Positions 36,759-45,512 of a stretch of DNA of 64,000 bases are shown here, piece by piece; within the stretch, counting starts at the first letter, position 1; every line of letters starts with the position of its first letter. The notes beneath the pieces are model-generated. The model made no database searches. It was not told where the DNA came from and saw only the letters and a program-made list of their open reading frames with translations. The translations under genes and the position numbers were made by a program. The DNA is from Bosea sp. OAE506 (lineage in GTDB: Bacteria > Pseudomonadota > Alphaproteobacteria > Rhizobiales > Beijerinckiaceae), in contig NZ_JBEPOB010000001.1 of the NCBI RefSeq assembly GCF_040546595.1, positions 1,985,001 through 2,049,000 on the forward strand. The letters run 5' to 3'.

Positions 36759-37725
36759 CCCCGCCACTGCATCCGACAGCCGGGTTGCGGCCGCCATCGC
36801 GCGCCTGACCGGCATCCATGCGGCGACGATCTGCCCGATGACGCCGGAGTTCCGCATGGACGAGCAGGCGCTCGCCGACCATGTCGCGGCGGTCGCGGGG
36901 CATGACGGCATCGAGGGTCTGCTCATCAACGGCCATGCTGGCGAGAACTTCCTGCTGACGCGCGAGGAGAAGCGCCGCGTCGTCGCGATCTGCCGGGAGG
37001 TGCTGGGGCCGGGCGTCTTCCTGACCAGTGGGGTCAACGCTGAATCGAGCCTCGACGCGGCGCTGCACGCGCGCGACGCCGAAGAGGCCGGCGCCGACGC
37101 CATCCTGCTGTTCCCGCCCAATGCCTGGGGGCTGTTTCGCGATCGTGATTCGGCGCTGCTGCACCACCAGCACGCCATCGCCGGCTGCGGTCTGCCCTTC
37201 CTGCTCTACCAGGCGCCGGTGGGTGCGGGCGCGATGCCTTATGACCCGGCGACGCTGGCGGGGCTTGTTGCGCTGCCGCTGGTCTGCGGCATCAAGGAGG
37301 GCAGCTGGGAGGTGGCGACCTATGACGCCAACCGGCGGCTCGCCAAGGGATTGCGGCCGGACCTCGCGGTGCTGGGCTCCGGCGACGAGCATTTGCTGAC
37401 GAGCTATCTGATCGGCTCCGAGGGCAGCCAGGTCAGCCTCGCGGCAGTGACGCCGGCCCCGCTGGTGGCCCTCTGGCGCGCGGCGCAGGCCGGCGACTGG
37501 GATGCCGCCCGCCACTGGCATGACGCGATCTATCCGCTCGCCTGCGCCGTCTATCGCGAGGCGCCGGGCGGGCGCGCCACCACCCGCCTCAAGGCCTGCC
37601 TGAAGATCCTCGGGCGGCTCGCCTGCGATGCCGTGCGCCCGCCTTTCGCGCCGCTGCCGCCGGAGGAATACCGCCGGCTCGAAAAGGCGCTCGCCCATGT
37701 CGAGAAAGCGGGCGCCCCGCGTTGA
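36736..37725 (+). CDS. DHDPS-family (DapA-like) lyase
   Basis: A 329-residue class I aldolase-fold protein: Schiff-base lysine in CGIKEGSW near residue 190 and the pyruvate-binding GHAGENFLLT loop near residue 66. Not DapA itself (no DapB context). Starts could be at 36718, 36736 or 36751; none has a clear ribosome site, so 36736 is a guess. Overlaps the end of the DAO gene. The family includes the pyrroline-4-hydroxy-2-carboxylate deaminase LhpC of hydroxyproline degradation, which pairs with LhpBEF; that fits the neighbours, but other keto-acid lyases also match. Confidence 0.8.
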   Translation: MNSHSMSDPATASDSRVAAAIARLTGIHAATICPMTPEFRMDEQALADHVAAVAGHDGIEGLLINGHAGENFLLTREEKRRVVAICREVLGPGVFLTSGVNAESSLDAALHARDAEEAGADAILLFPPNAWGLFRDRDSALLHHQHAIAGCGLPFLLYQAPVGAGAMPYDPATLAGLVALPLVCGIKEGSWEVATYDANRRLAKGLRPDLAVLGSGDEHLLTSYLIGSEGSQVSLAAVTPAPLVALWRAAQAGDWDAARHWHDAIYPLACAVYREAPGGRATTRLKACLKILGRLACDAVRPPFAPLPPEEYRRLEKALAHVEKAGAPR

Positions 37726-37762
37726 CAATCGCGCCGGGCAATGGCCTCATTGCATGCCGAAC

Positions 37763-37770
37763 GTATACAA
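37763..37770. promoter_or_regulatory. GTATACAA site before binding protein 2
   Basis: ACGTATACAATG in the 80-base gap after the DapA-like gene, sharing GTATACA with the site at 33820. Candidate GntR operator. Confidence 0.4.
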
Positions 37771-37805
37771 TGACAATGCTGCAGTGCTCTTCTGAGGAGG
37801 CTTGA

Positions 37806-38616
37806 ATGACGATGTCGCGCTTCGCCTGCCTGCTCGCCGCCTGCCTCGGATTGGGCGCGACCGCGCCGGTCTCCGCCCGCTCCCTCGACGACATCCTCAA
37901 GGCCGGCGAGCTGCGCGTCGGCGTCAACCCGACGCTGCCGCCGCGCGCGCTGTTCAACGAGAAGAACGAGATCGACGGCTTCGAGCCGGAGCTGGCGAAG
38001 GCGGGTGGCCGACAAGCTCGGCGTCAAGCTCACGCTGGTCCAGGTCGGCTCGCCTGACCGCATCCCCTTCGTCGTGGCCGACAAGGTCGATGTCGTGATG
38101 GGCGCGATGAGCCGCACCTCCGAGCGCGCCAAGGTGATCGACTTCACCGCGCCGATCCATTCGGAGAATTACGGGATCGTCACCACCGACGCGAAGCCCT
38201 TCGCCAAGCTCGCCGATCTCAACAGCGAGAGCGTGACGCTGATCCAGGTGCGCGGCACGACCGCGATCCCCTTCATCCAGAAGAACCTGCCCAAGGCCAA
38301 GCTCGTCCTGCTCGACAACTACAACGATCGCGACCGGGCGCTGGCGCAGGGGCGCGGCGACGCCTCCTTCGACGGGATCGACGCGGTGGCCTACCGGCTG
38401 AAGATCTTCCCGGCGATCAAGTGGAAGGTGGTGGCGACGCCGGAATACGGCGTCACCTATTCGAGCTTCGGCGTCGCCAAGGGCAATTACTCGGTCCGCG
38501 ACTGGCTCAACATCGCGCTCTACGAATTGCACACGGCCGGCACGGTCGAGGCGATCTGGGAGAAGTGGTTCCTCAAGCCGATGGACACGAAAGTGCCCGT
38601 CACGCCGTATTTCTGA
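37806..38616 (+). pseudogene. ABC binding protein 2, single-base frameshift
   Basis: A second family 3 solute-binding protein, paralogous to that at 32917-33729. The signal peptide and first 60 residues (MTMSRFACLLAACLGLGA..GFEPELAKA) are in one frame; the rest (VADKLGVKLTLVQVGSPDR...VTPYF) is in the next. At 38,000-38,010 the DNA is AAGGCGGGTGGCCGAC; deleting one G gives KAVADKLG. With that change it would be a normal 269-residue protein, so it is probably an error or a very recent mutation. It has a GAGGAGG ribosome site. The permeases and ATPase that follow may serve this protein and the one at 32917. Confidence 0.82.
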
Positions 38617-38661
38617 TGCCTCTGCGCCATCCCAAGCCGATGGTCCTGCGGACCCAAGCCC

Positions 38662-38768
38662 CGTCATTCCGGACAAGCGGCGTAGCCGCGCCGATCCGGA
38701 ATCCATCGAAGGGCGCCGACGCTCTAGGATGGATTCCGGGTCTCCGCTTCGCTGCGCCCGGAATGACG
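38662..38768. repeat. Palindromic repeat, GTCATTCCGGAC family
   Basis: Left CGTCATTCCGGACAAGCGGC, right CTTCGCTGCGCCCGGAATGACG with inner ATCCGGAATCCATC and GGATGGATTCCGG arms. It lies between the binding protein and permease genes of the same transporter. Confidence 0.85.
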
Positions 38769-38803
38769 GAGCGGGTGTTGCAATGTAGCCGGTCGCTGTC
38801 CTG

Positions 38804-39478
38804 ATGGCCTACACCCTCCAATACGGGCAGGTGACGCCCTATCTCGGCTATCTCGCCGGCGGTGCGTGGCTCGCGCTGCAGCTGGCGGCGATCGCCTTCG
38901 TGATCGGCTGGGCGATCGGGCTCGTCTGCGCCTCGGTGCTCGAATATGGGCCGCGACCGCTGCGCTGGCTGGTGAAGGCCTATGTCGTGTTCTTCCTGAA
39001 CACGCCGCTGCTCGTGCAGATCTTCTTTCTGTATTTCGCGCTGCCGGACTGGGGCATCGTGCTCGGCTCCTACCAGGCCGTGCTGCTGGGCATGGCGATC
39101 AATGCCGGCGCCTATCTCACCGAGATCCAGCGGGCGGGTTTCCGCTCCATCCGCAAGGCCGAGATCGAGGCGGCGGAGACGCTGGGCTTCTCGCGCATCC
39201 AGATCATCCGCTACGTGGTGCTGCCGCATATCGGCAAGGTTCTGTTCCCGCCGCTGTCGAACCAGTACATCATCCTGACGATGACGACCTCGATCGCCGC
39301 GATCTTCGGCGTCGAGGAACTGACCGGGCGGACCTACAACATCAACGCCCAGACCTTCCGCTCCTTCGAGATCTTCTCGATCGCGGCGCTCTACTACATC
39401 GCGCTGACCCTGGTCGCGAGCGCGGCGCTCTACGCCGTCGGGCGCTACTTCTTCCGCATCAAGGGCAAGGTCTTCTGA
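38804..39478 (+). CDS. Amino-acid-type ABC permease, subunit 1
   Basis: A 224-residue permease of the polar-amino-acid (HisM/GlnP) type with five membrane segments and the loop ETLGFSRIQIIRYVVLPH (EAA motif, about residue 132). Starts MAYTLQYGQVTPYL. Followed by a sibling permease and an ATPase. Confidence 0.88.
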   Translation: MAYTLQYGQVTPYLGYLAGGAWLALQLAAIAFVIGWAIGLVCASVLEYGPRPLRWLVKAYVVFFLNTPLLVQIFFLYFALPDWGIVLGSYQAVLLGMAINAGAYLTEIQRAGFRSIRKAEIEAAETLGFSRIQIIRYVVLPHIGKVLFPPLSNQYIILTMTTSIAAIFGVEELTGRTYNINAQTFRSFEIFSIAALYYIALTLVASAALYAVGRYFFRIKGKVF

Positions 39479-39512
39479 TGGAACGGCGTCGTCCCAGGCC
39501 GGAGGGCTGCCG

Positions 39513-40199
39513 ATGACCTCGCTGATCGAGGAGGCGCCGCGCTTCTTCGGCTATTACAACCTGATCTTCCTCGGGAAGGCCTTCGCCTATACGGCGCTGC
39601 TCTCGCTCGTCGGCTGCGGGCTGGGCTTCCTCGTCGGCTTCGGGCTCGCCGTGCTGCGCAACGAGCGCATCGTCGGCTTCGCGCCGCTGCGCTGGTTCGC
39701 CACGATCTATGTCGAGATCTTCAGGCGCATCCCCTTCCTGGTGAAGCTGATGGTGGTGTTCTTCGCCTTCCAGCTCGCCGGCTTCGACGCCAGCATGTTC
39801 GCGGTCGCCGCCACCACGGTCGCGCTCTCGGCCTCGGCCTTCTCGGCCGAGAACATCCGCGCCGGCCTGGAATCGGTGCACAAGAACCAGTGGGACGCGG
39901 CCGAGACCATGAACATGGGCGGGCTGACAGCGCTGCGCCGGGTGATCCTGCCGCAGGCCTGGGCGATCATCATCCCGCCCTCGATGACCTATTCGGTCGG
40001 GCTGGTGAAGAGCACCTCGATCGCCTCGCAGATCGGCGTGGTCGAGCTGACCTATGCCGCCAAGATCCTGAACCAGAAGGGTTTCTCGGCGGCGATCTGC
40101 TTCGGCACGATTCTGATCCTGTATTTCGTCCTCTGCTATCCGCTGAACCTGTTCGCATCGCATCTGGAGCGCCGGCTTGCCCCATCTCGTCATCGATAG
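39513..40199 (+). CDS. Amino-acid-type ABC permease, subunit 2
   Basis: A 228-residue permease with the same architecture; EAA-like loop ETMNMGGLTALRRVILPQA near residue 130. Its end overlaps the ATPase start (40177) by 23 bases. Confidence 0.88.
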   Translation: MTSLIEEAPRFFGYYNLIFLGKAFAYTALLSLVGCGLGFLVGFGLAVLRNERIVGFAPLRWFATIYVEIFRRIPFLVKLMVVFFAFQLAGFDASMFAVAATTVALSASAFSAENIRAGLESVHKNQWDAAETMNMGGLTALRRVILPQAWAIIIPPSMTYSVGLVKSTSIASQIGVVELTYAAKILNQKGFSAAICFGTILILYFVLCYPLNLFASHLERRLAPSRHR

Positions 40200-40914
40200 G
40201 CTCAGCGCCAATTATGGCACGGCGCCGGTCCTGCAGGATGTCTCGCTGTCGGTCAAGCGCGGCGAGATCGTCTCGATCATCGGCCCCTCCGGCTCGGGCA
40301 AGAGCACGCTGCTGCGCGTGCTGACCGGGCTGCTGAAGCCGCATGCCGGGGTCGTCCATGTCGCCGGGGCGCAGGTCGACTATGGCAGCGCGGCCGCGCT
40401 GAAGAAGGTGCGCGACCGCTTCGCCGTCGTGTTCCAGCAATACAATCTGTTCCAGAACATGACGGCGCTGCGCAACGTCACCATCGCGCCGACCATCGTG
40501 AAGAAGCGCGACGCCGCCGAGGTCGAGCGCGAGGCGCGCGCACTGCTCGAGAAGGTCGGGCTGTCGCATCGGATCGAGGCCTATCCGGACGAACTCTCCG
40601 GCGGCCAGCAGCAGCGCGTCGCGATCGCCCGCGCGCTGGCGCTGAAGCCGGAGATCCTGCTGCTCGACGAGGTGACCTCGGCGCTCGACCCCGAGCTCGT
40701 CGCCGAGGTGCTCGACACCATCCGCGTGCTCGCCGCCGAGGGCATGACCATGCTGATCGTCAGCCACGAGATGGGCTTCGTCCGCGAGATCTCCAGCAAG
40801 GTCGTGTTCATGGCCGACGGCAAGGTGGTCGAGGTCGGGCCGCCCGAGCAGATCTTCGACGCGCCGCAGACCGAGCGCTGCGCCGATTTCGTCCGCCGCA
40901 TCCTGCGGCACTGA
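40177..40914 (+). CDS. Amino-acid-type ABC ATP-binding protein
   Basis: A 245-residue ATPase of the GlnQ/HisP type: Walker [10 protein letters not shown] (residues 38-46), signature LSGGQQQR, Walker [14 protein letters not shown]. Starts at TTG 40177 within the permease gene end. Completes the importer of the catabolic locus. Confidence 0.92.
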   Translation: MPHLVIDRLSANYGTAPVLQDVSLSVKRGEIVSIIGPSGSGKSTLLRVLTGLLKPHAGVVHVAGAQVDYGSAAALKKVRDRFAVVFQQYNLFQNMTALRNVTIAPTIVKKRDAAEVEREARALLEKVGLSHRIEAYPDELSGGQQQRVAIARALALKPEILLLDEVTSALDPELVAEVLDTIRVLAAEGMTMLIVSHEMGFVREISSKVVFMADGKVVEVGPPEQIFDAPQTERCADFVRRILRH

Positions 40915-40927
40915 AGGAAGAGCCCCG

Positions 40928-41833
40928 ATGAGCTACGGCATGCACTATCTGAAGGGCGCGGTGGACTGCCACGTCCACACCTGCCCGCATCTCAACGGGC
41001 GCAGCGCCAACATCTTCGAATCGGTGCGCCAGGCGGCCGCGGCCGGGATGCGCGCCATCGGGCTGATGGACAATTTCATGAACTCGTCGGGCTATGCCGC
41101 GCTGGCTGCGGCCGAGCTCGGCCATCTCGGCATCGAGATCTTCGGCGGGTTGATCATGCAGCCCACCGCCGGCGGTGTGACCTATGAGGCGGCGCGCAAC
41201 GCGGTCGATTACGGCTACGGGCCAGGCACCGGCGCGCGCTTCCTCTCGCTGCCGACGCATCACACCAAGGCGGTGGCGCGGCGCGAGGGGCGCACGGGGC
41301 TCTATCTGGAGGCTGCCTTCGGCGTGCATGAGAGTGGCAAGGTGCCCGACCCGGTGCCCGCGATCATCGACCTCTGCGCCGAGCGGGACATCGTCTTCGA
41401 TTGCGGCCATGTCGATGGCTGGGAGGCCGTGGCGCTGGCGGAAGAGGCCAAGAAGCGCGGGGCCACCCGCGTACGCACGCATGCCGGCGGCTACGATATC
41501 AAGACCATCGAGACGCTGGTGGGTCTGGGCGCCTATTGCGAGTTCTCGTTCTTCGTCCTGACCCATGCGACACAGGTCGGGCTCACCCATGTCGACCAGG
41601 AGAAGCACCGCGCCCCGTCGAAGACAGTGCAGGATCTGACGCCGCGCATCCGCGCCGCTGGCGACCGCGCCATCGTCTCGGGCGATGCCGGCATCTATCT
41701 GCTGCCGCCGCCGGTCGAGGCCTTCCGGGAGTTCCTCGTGCTCCTCGAATCGGACGGCTTCTCCGAGGCGGAGCTTCGCCGGATGAACACCACCAACCCG
41801 GTCGATCTGTTCCGGATCGGCAGCTTCGCCTGA
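40928..41833 (+). CDS. DUF6282-type metal-dependent hydrolase
   Basis: A 301-residue protein with an amidohydrolase-like metal site: DCHVHTCPH near residue 13, THHTKAV near 115, and an Asp in SGDAGIYL near 256. This family is usually annotated only as DUF6282. It is the last gene of the catabolic block, 13 bases after the ATPase stop, so it belongs to the transporter operon and probably hydrolyses a lactam or cyclic amide in the same route. Function is inferred from motifs alone. Confidence 0.72.
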   Translation: MSYGMHYLKGAVDCHVHTCPHLNGRSANIFESVRQAAAAGMRAIGLMDNFMNSSGYAALAAAELGHLGIEIFGGLIMQPTAGGVTYEAARNAVDYGYGPGTGARFLSLPTHHTKAVARREGRTGLYLEAAFGVHESGKVPDPVPAIIDLCAERDIVFDCGHVDGWEAVALAEEAKKRGATRVRTHAGGYDIKTIETLVGLGAYCEFSFFVLTHATQVGLTHVDQEKHRAPSKTVQDLTPRIRAAGDRAIVSGDAGIYLLPPPVEAFREFLVLLESDGFSEAELRRMNTTNPVDLFRIGSFA

Positions 41834-41851
41834 GGTGGCGCCCAACAAAAA

Positions 41852-41874
41852 GCGCCCGGCCTTAGGCCGGGCGC
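41852..41874. terminator. Bidirectional terminator between DUF6282 and cytochrome c genes
   Basis: GCGCCCGGCC-TTA-GGCCGGGCGC is a perfect 10-bp stem. CAAAAA precedes it, so on the minus strand it ends in TTTTTG and terminates the cytochrome gene; it may also stop the plus-strand operon. Confidence 0.75.
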
Positions 41875-41913
41875 GAGTCGGTCGGGAGATCGTTGGAGAG
41901 GCGCTGCGGCGCC

Positions 41914-42306
41914 TTACTTCTTCTTCCCGTCAGGGCCGAACTGCTTGAGATAGGCGACCAGATTGGTGATCTGGGTGTCGTCCTTGAGGCCCGGGAAAAT
42001 CATCTTGGTGCCCGGCGTCACGCCGCGCGGATCCTTGATGTAGACGCGGAAATTGTCCTCGTTCCAGACCTTGTCCAGCGTCTTGTAGGCCGCCGAATAG
42101 GTATAGCCCTCGTGCGTTCCGGCCTTGCGGTTGTCGAACAGCCCGTTGAGGACGGGGCCGACGGCATTCTTCGCGGTTTCTCCGACCTGGTGGCAGGTCC
42201 TGCACTGGAGGAAGACCTTCTCGCCGGCGGCGAGATCCTGGGCCTGTGCGGTGGCGGGCAGGAAAAAGAGGAATGCGGCAGTGGCTGCGTAGGCAAGCTG
42301 TCTCAT
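41914..42306 (-). CDS. Class I c-type cytochrome (c2-like)
   Basis: A 130-residue periplasmic cytochrome with a signal peptide (MRQLAYAATAAFLFFLPATAQA) and a heme site CRTCHQVG (C-x-x-C-H, residues 35-39) and Met ligand in TKMIFPGL near residue 101. Length and motifs fit the cytochrome c2/c-550 group that carries electrons between the cytochrome bc1 complex and the photosynthetic reaction centre or oxidase. It is the gene next to the photosynthesis cluster, divergent from dxs, with two PpsR-type sites between. Start chosen at 42306 because the frame is open further up but lacks a ribosome site. Confidence 0.87.
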   Translation of the reverse strand: MRQLAYAATAAFLFFLPATAQAQDLAAGEKVFLQCRTCHQVGETAKNAVGPVLNGLFDNRKAGTHEGYTYSAAYKTLDKVWNEDNFRVYIKDPRGVTPGTKMIFPGLKDDTQITNLVAYLKQFGPDGKKK

Positions 42307-42490
42307 GGCGTGTGACCTTTCCGAGACTTCGTCCAATTCCAACGAAGGCAATACGCCGGAAAAGGTTCCGCCGATCAACCCATCGTCGCTCATTCTGGTC
42401 TTCAGGCCTCGCGCCTCTTGCGGATCGTCGGGGGCCGAACGTCCAAAAAGCACGACCAAAGCGATTGCATGTCGTGCAACTCCTTCGTAG

Positions 42491-42508
42491 TGTATCGACA
42501 GCTTGACA
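42491..42508. promoter_or_regulatory. PpsR/CrtJ-type site 1 upstream of dxs
   Basis: TGT-N12-ACA (TGTATCGACAGCTTGACA). PpsR/CrtJ represses photosynthesis genes under oxygen at this palindrome and usually binds pairs of sites. It overlaps a TTGACA -35-like box at 42503-42508. Confidence 0.75.
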
Positions 42509-42514
42509 TCAATA

Positions 42515-42532
42515 TGTAAATTCAAGCTGACA
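42515..42532. promoter_or_regulatory. PpsR/CrtJ-type site 2 upstream of dxs
   Basis: TGT-N12-ACA (TGTAAATTCAAGCTGACA), 6 bases after site 1, 25 bases before the dxs start. The close pair matches the known cooperative binding mode. Confidence 0.75.
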
Positions 42533-42556
42533 CATCGAGGCGCGAAGGGGAATGGA

Positions 42557-44533
42557 ATGCCCGAGACCCCGCTTCTGGACGGCGTCACCTCTCCCGCCGA
42601 TCTGCGCCGCCTGTCGCAGCCTCAGCTGAAGCAACTTGCCGATGAGCTGCGGGCGGAGACGATCGACGCCGTCTCCGTCACCGGCGGCCATCTCGGGGCA
42701 GGGCTCGGCGTGGTGGAGCTGACGGTCGCGCTGCATCATCTCTTCGACACGCCGCGCGACACGCTGATCTGGGATGTCGGCCATCAGGCCTATCCCCACA
42801 AGATCCTGACCGGCCGGCGCGACCGCATCCGCACGCTGCGCCAGGGCGGCGGGCTCTCCGGCTTCACCAAGCGCGAGGAGAGCGAGTTCGACCCCTTCGG
42901 GGCCGCCCACACCTCGACCTCGATCTCGGCGGGGCTGGGTTTCGCCGTCGCCCGCGACCTCAAGGGCGAGGACGGCCATGTCGTGGCCGTGATCGGCGAC
43001 GGCGCGATGTCGGCCGGCATGGCCTATGAGGCGATGAACAATGCCGGTGCGCTCGGCAAAAGGCTGATCGTCATCCTCAATGACAACGACATGTCGATCG
43101 CCCCGCCGGTGGGTGCGCTGTCGGCACATCTGGCGCGGCTACTGTCCGGCAAGGCCTATCTCTCGCTGCGCGACCAGGGCCGCCAGCTGACGCGCCGGCT
43201 CGGACGCGGGCTCGATTCCAAGATCACCCGTGCCGTCGAACACGCGCGCGGCTACCTGACGGGTGGGACGCTGTTCGACCAACTGGGCTTCTACTATGTC
43301 GGGCCGATCGACGGCCACAATCTCGACCACCTCATCCCGGTGCTGCGCAATGTCCGCGATGCGCCGAACGGGCCGATCCTCGTCCATGTCGTGACGCAGA
43401 AGGGCAAGGGCTATGCCCCGGCCGAGGCGACGGCGGACAAGTACCACGCCGTCGTCCGCTTCGACGTCGCGACCGGGCAGCAGGAGAAGGCGCCGGCCGC
43501 CGCGCCCTCTTATACGAAGGTCTTCTCGCAGGCCCTGCTGCGCGAGGCGGCGCGCGACGAGCGCATCGTCGCCATCACCGCCGCCATGCCCTCCGGCACC
43601 GGGCTTGATGCCTTTGCGAAGGCGCATCCCTCCCGCTTCTTCGATGTCGGCATCGCCGAGCAGCATGCGGTGACCTTCGCCGCCGGGCTCGCCTGCGAGG
43701 GGCTGAAGCCGGTCTGTGCGATCTACTCGACCTTCCTGCAGCGCGCCTATGACCAGATCGTTCATGACGTCGCGCTGCAGAAACTGCCCGTGCGCTTCGC
43801 CATCGACCGGGCGGGGCTGGTCGGCGCCGATGGCGCGACCCATGCGGGTGCCTTCGACACCGCCTATCTCGGCTGCCTGCCCGGCTTCGTGCTGATGGCG
43901 GCGGCCGACGAGGCCGATCTCGTGCATATGGTCGCCACCGCCTGCGCCCATGACGAGGGGCCGATCGCGCTGCGCTATCCGCGCGGCGAAGGGCTCGGCG
44001 TCGCGCTCCCCGAGACCGGCATGCCACTCGAGATCGGCCGCGGGCGGGTGCTGCGGGAGGGCACGCGGGTCGCCATCCTCTCCTATGGAACGCGACTGGG
44101 CGAATGCCTCGAGGCCGCGGAGCTGCTCGATGCGATGGGGTTGTCGACCACCGTCGCCGATGCGCGCTTCGCCAAGCCGCTCGACCGGGCGCTGATCCGG
44201 CGCCTGGCGCAGCATCACGAGGCGCTGATCACGGTGGAGGAGGGCTCCGTCGGCGGCTTCGGCTCCTTCGTGCTGCATGCGCTGGCCGATGACGGGCTCT
44301 TCGAGGCCGGGCTGAAGATCAAGACGCTGACCCTGCCGGACCGTTTCCAGGACCAAGACAGCCAGGCGCGGCTCTATGCGCAGGCCGGGCTCGACGCGGA
44401 TGCGATCGTCGCGTTGGCGACGGGGCTCTGCCGGCCGGCTGCCCGCCGCAGCGCCATGGCAGGCGCGGCGGGCCTGCGGCTGGTGCCGGCGATCGCGCCC
44501 GGAACGGTCCCGCTGCACGAGGCCTCGACATGA
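42557..44533 (+). CDS. dxs: 1-deoxy-D-xylulose-5-phosphate synthase
   Basis: First step of the MEP isoprenoid pathway: pyruvate + glyceraldehyde-3-phosphate to DXP, with thiamine diphosphate. The 658-residue transketolase-like enzyme has the [12 protein letters not shown] ThDP motif ([18 protein letters not shown]) near residue 146, HGTDVGH-like [12 protein letters not shown] and the C-terminal domain [17 protein letters not shown] at 42557 follows GAAGGGGAA; the open frame upstream crosses the PpsR sites. It starts the photosynthesis cluster, so it is probably a second, photosynthesis-dedicated dxs. Its stop overlaps ispH (ATGA). Confidence 0.95.
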   Translation: MPETPLLDGVTSPADLRRLSQPQLKQLADELRAETIDAVSVTGGHLGAGLGVVELTVALHHLFDTPRDTLIWDVGHQAYPHKILTGRRDRIRTLRQGGGLSGFTKREESEFDPFGAAHTSTSISAGLGFAVARDLKGEDGHVVAVIGDGAMSAGMAYEAMNNAGALGKRLIVILNDNDMSIAPPVGALSAHLARLLSGKAYLSLRDQGRQLTRRLGRGLDSKITRAVEHARGYLTGGTLFDQLGFYYVGPIDGHNLDHLIPVLRNVRDAPNGPILVHVVTQKGKGYAPAEATADKYHAVVRFDVATGQQEKAPAAAPSYTKVFSQALLREAARDERIVAITAAMPSGTGLDAFAKAHPSRFFDVGIAEQHAVTFAAGLACEGLKPVCAIYSTFLQRAYDQIVHDVALQKLPVRFAIDRAGLVGADGATHAGAFDTAYLGCLPGFVLMAAADEADLVHMVATACAHDEGPIALRYPRGEGLGVALPETGMPLEIGRGRVLREGTRVAILSYGTRLGECLEAAELLDAMGLSTTVADARFAKPLDRALIRRLAQHHEALITVEEGSVGGFGSFVLHALADDGLFEAGLKIKTLTLPDRFQDQDSQARLYAQAGLDADAIVALATGLCRPAARRSAMAGAAGLRLVPAIAPGTVPLHEAST

Positions 44534-45495
44534 ACGCCGTGACGCCCTTCAAGCGCCCGTTGACGGTGCTGCTGGCCAAACCGCGCGGCTTCTGCGCCGG
44601 CGTGGTGCGGGCGGTCGAGATCGTCGAGCGCGCCATCGCGCAGACCGGCGCGCCGGTCTATGTCCGCCACGAGATCGTCCACAACACCCATGTCGTCGAG
44701 GGCCTGCGTGCCCAGGGCGCCGTCTTCGTCGGCGAGGTCGACCAGATCCCGGCGGGCGCGACGACGATCTTTTCGGCCCATGGCGTGTCGCGCGGGGTCG
44801 AGGCGGCCGCGGCGGCGCGCGGGCTCGACGTGATCGACGCGACCTGTCCGCTCGTCCAGAAGGTCCACAACCAGGGCCGGCGCTATGCGCAGCTCGGCTA
44901 CGACGTCGTGTTGATCGGCCATGAGGGCCATGCCGAGGTCGAGGGCACGCGCGGCCAGATCGACGGGCGGCTGCATGTCGTCGCTACGGCCGCCGAAGTC
45001 GCCGGGCTGGTCGTCGCCGACCCGGAGCGGGTCGCCTATATCAGCCAGACGACACTGAGCGTTCAGGACACGCGCGAGGTCATCGCCGCGCTGACCGCGC
45101 GCTTCCCGGCGATCGTCGGACCCGACATCCGCAACATCTGCTACGCGACCCAGAACCGGCAGGCGGCGGTGCAGGCGATGGCGCCGCACTGCGATCTCAT
45201 CCTCGTCGTCGGCTCGCGCTCCTCCTCCAACACCACGCGGCTGCGCGAGGTCGGCGCGATCGCCGGCGTACCGAGCCATCTGATCGAGGGTCCGGATGCG
45301 ATCGAGCCGGCCTGGTTCGAGACGGTCGAGACCGTCGGCTTCACCGCCGGCGCCTCGGCGCCCGAGCGGCTGATCCAGGAGACGATCGACCGGCTGCGCG
45401 GCTTCCGCTCGGTGACGGTGAAGGAACTCGATGGGACCGAGGAGGAGGTGGTGTTCCGCCTGCCGCCGCGGCTCGTCGAGGCGATGGCGTCCTGA
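44530..45495 (+). CDS. ispH: 4-hydroxy-3-methylbut-2-enyl diphosphate reductase
   Basis: Last step of the MEP pathway, making IPP and DMAPP; an oxygen-sensitive [4Fe-4S] enzyme. The 321-residue protein has the three cluster cysteines in RGFCAGV (residue 18), DATCPLV and NICYATQN, and the IspH motif [11 protein letters not shown]. It overlaps dxs by 4 bases and precedes bchI by 17 bases, so precursor supply is transcribed with bacteriochlorophyll and carotenoid genes. A housekeeping ispH may exist elsewhere. Confidence 0.95.
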   Translation: MNAVTPFKRPLTVLLAKPRGFCAGVVRAVEIVERAIAQTGAPVYVRHEIVHNTHVVEGLRAQGAVFVGEVDQIPAGATTIFSAHGVSRGVEAAAAARGLDVIDATCPLVQKVHNQGRRYAQLGYDVVLIGHEGHAEVEGTRGQIDGRLHVVATAAEVAGLVVADPERVAYISQTTLSVQDTREVIAALTARFPAIVGPDIRNICYATQNRQAAVQAMAPHCDLILVVGSRSSSNTTRLREVGAIAGVPSHLIEGPDAIEPAWFETVETVGFTAGASAPERLIQETIDRLRGFRSVTVKELDGTEEEVVFRLPPRLVEAMAS

Positions 45496-45512
45496 AACGG
45501 GGAAAGACGGCG

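Noticed and set aside
42503..42508. TTGACA -35 box with TTGACATCAA palindrome as an FNR site
   Set aside because: The FNR consensus is TTGAT-N4-ATCAA; this has only a 2-base spacer, so it does not qualify.
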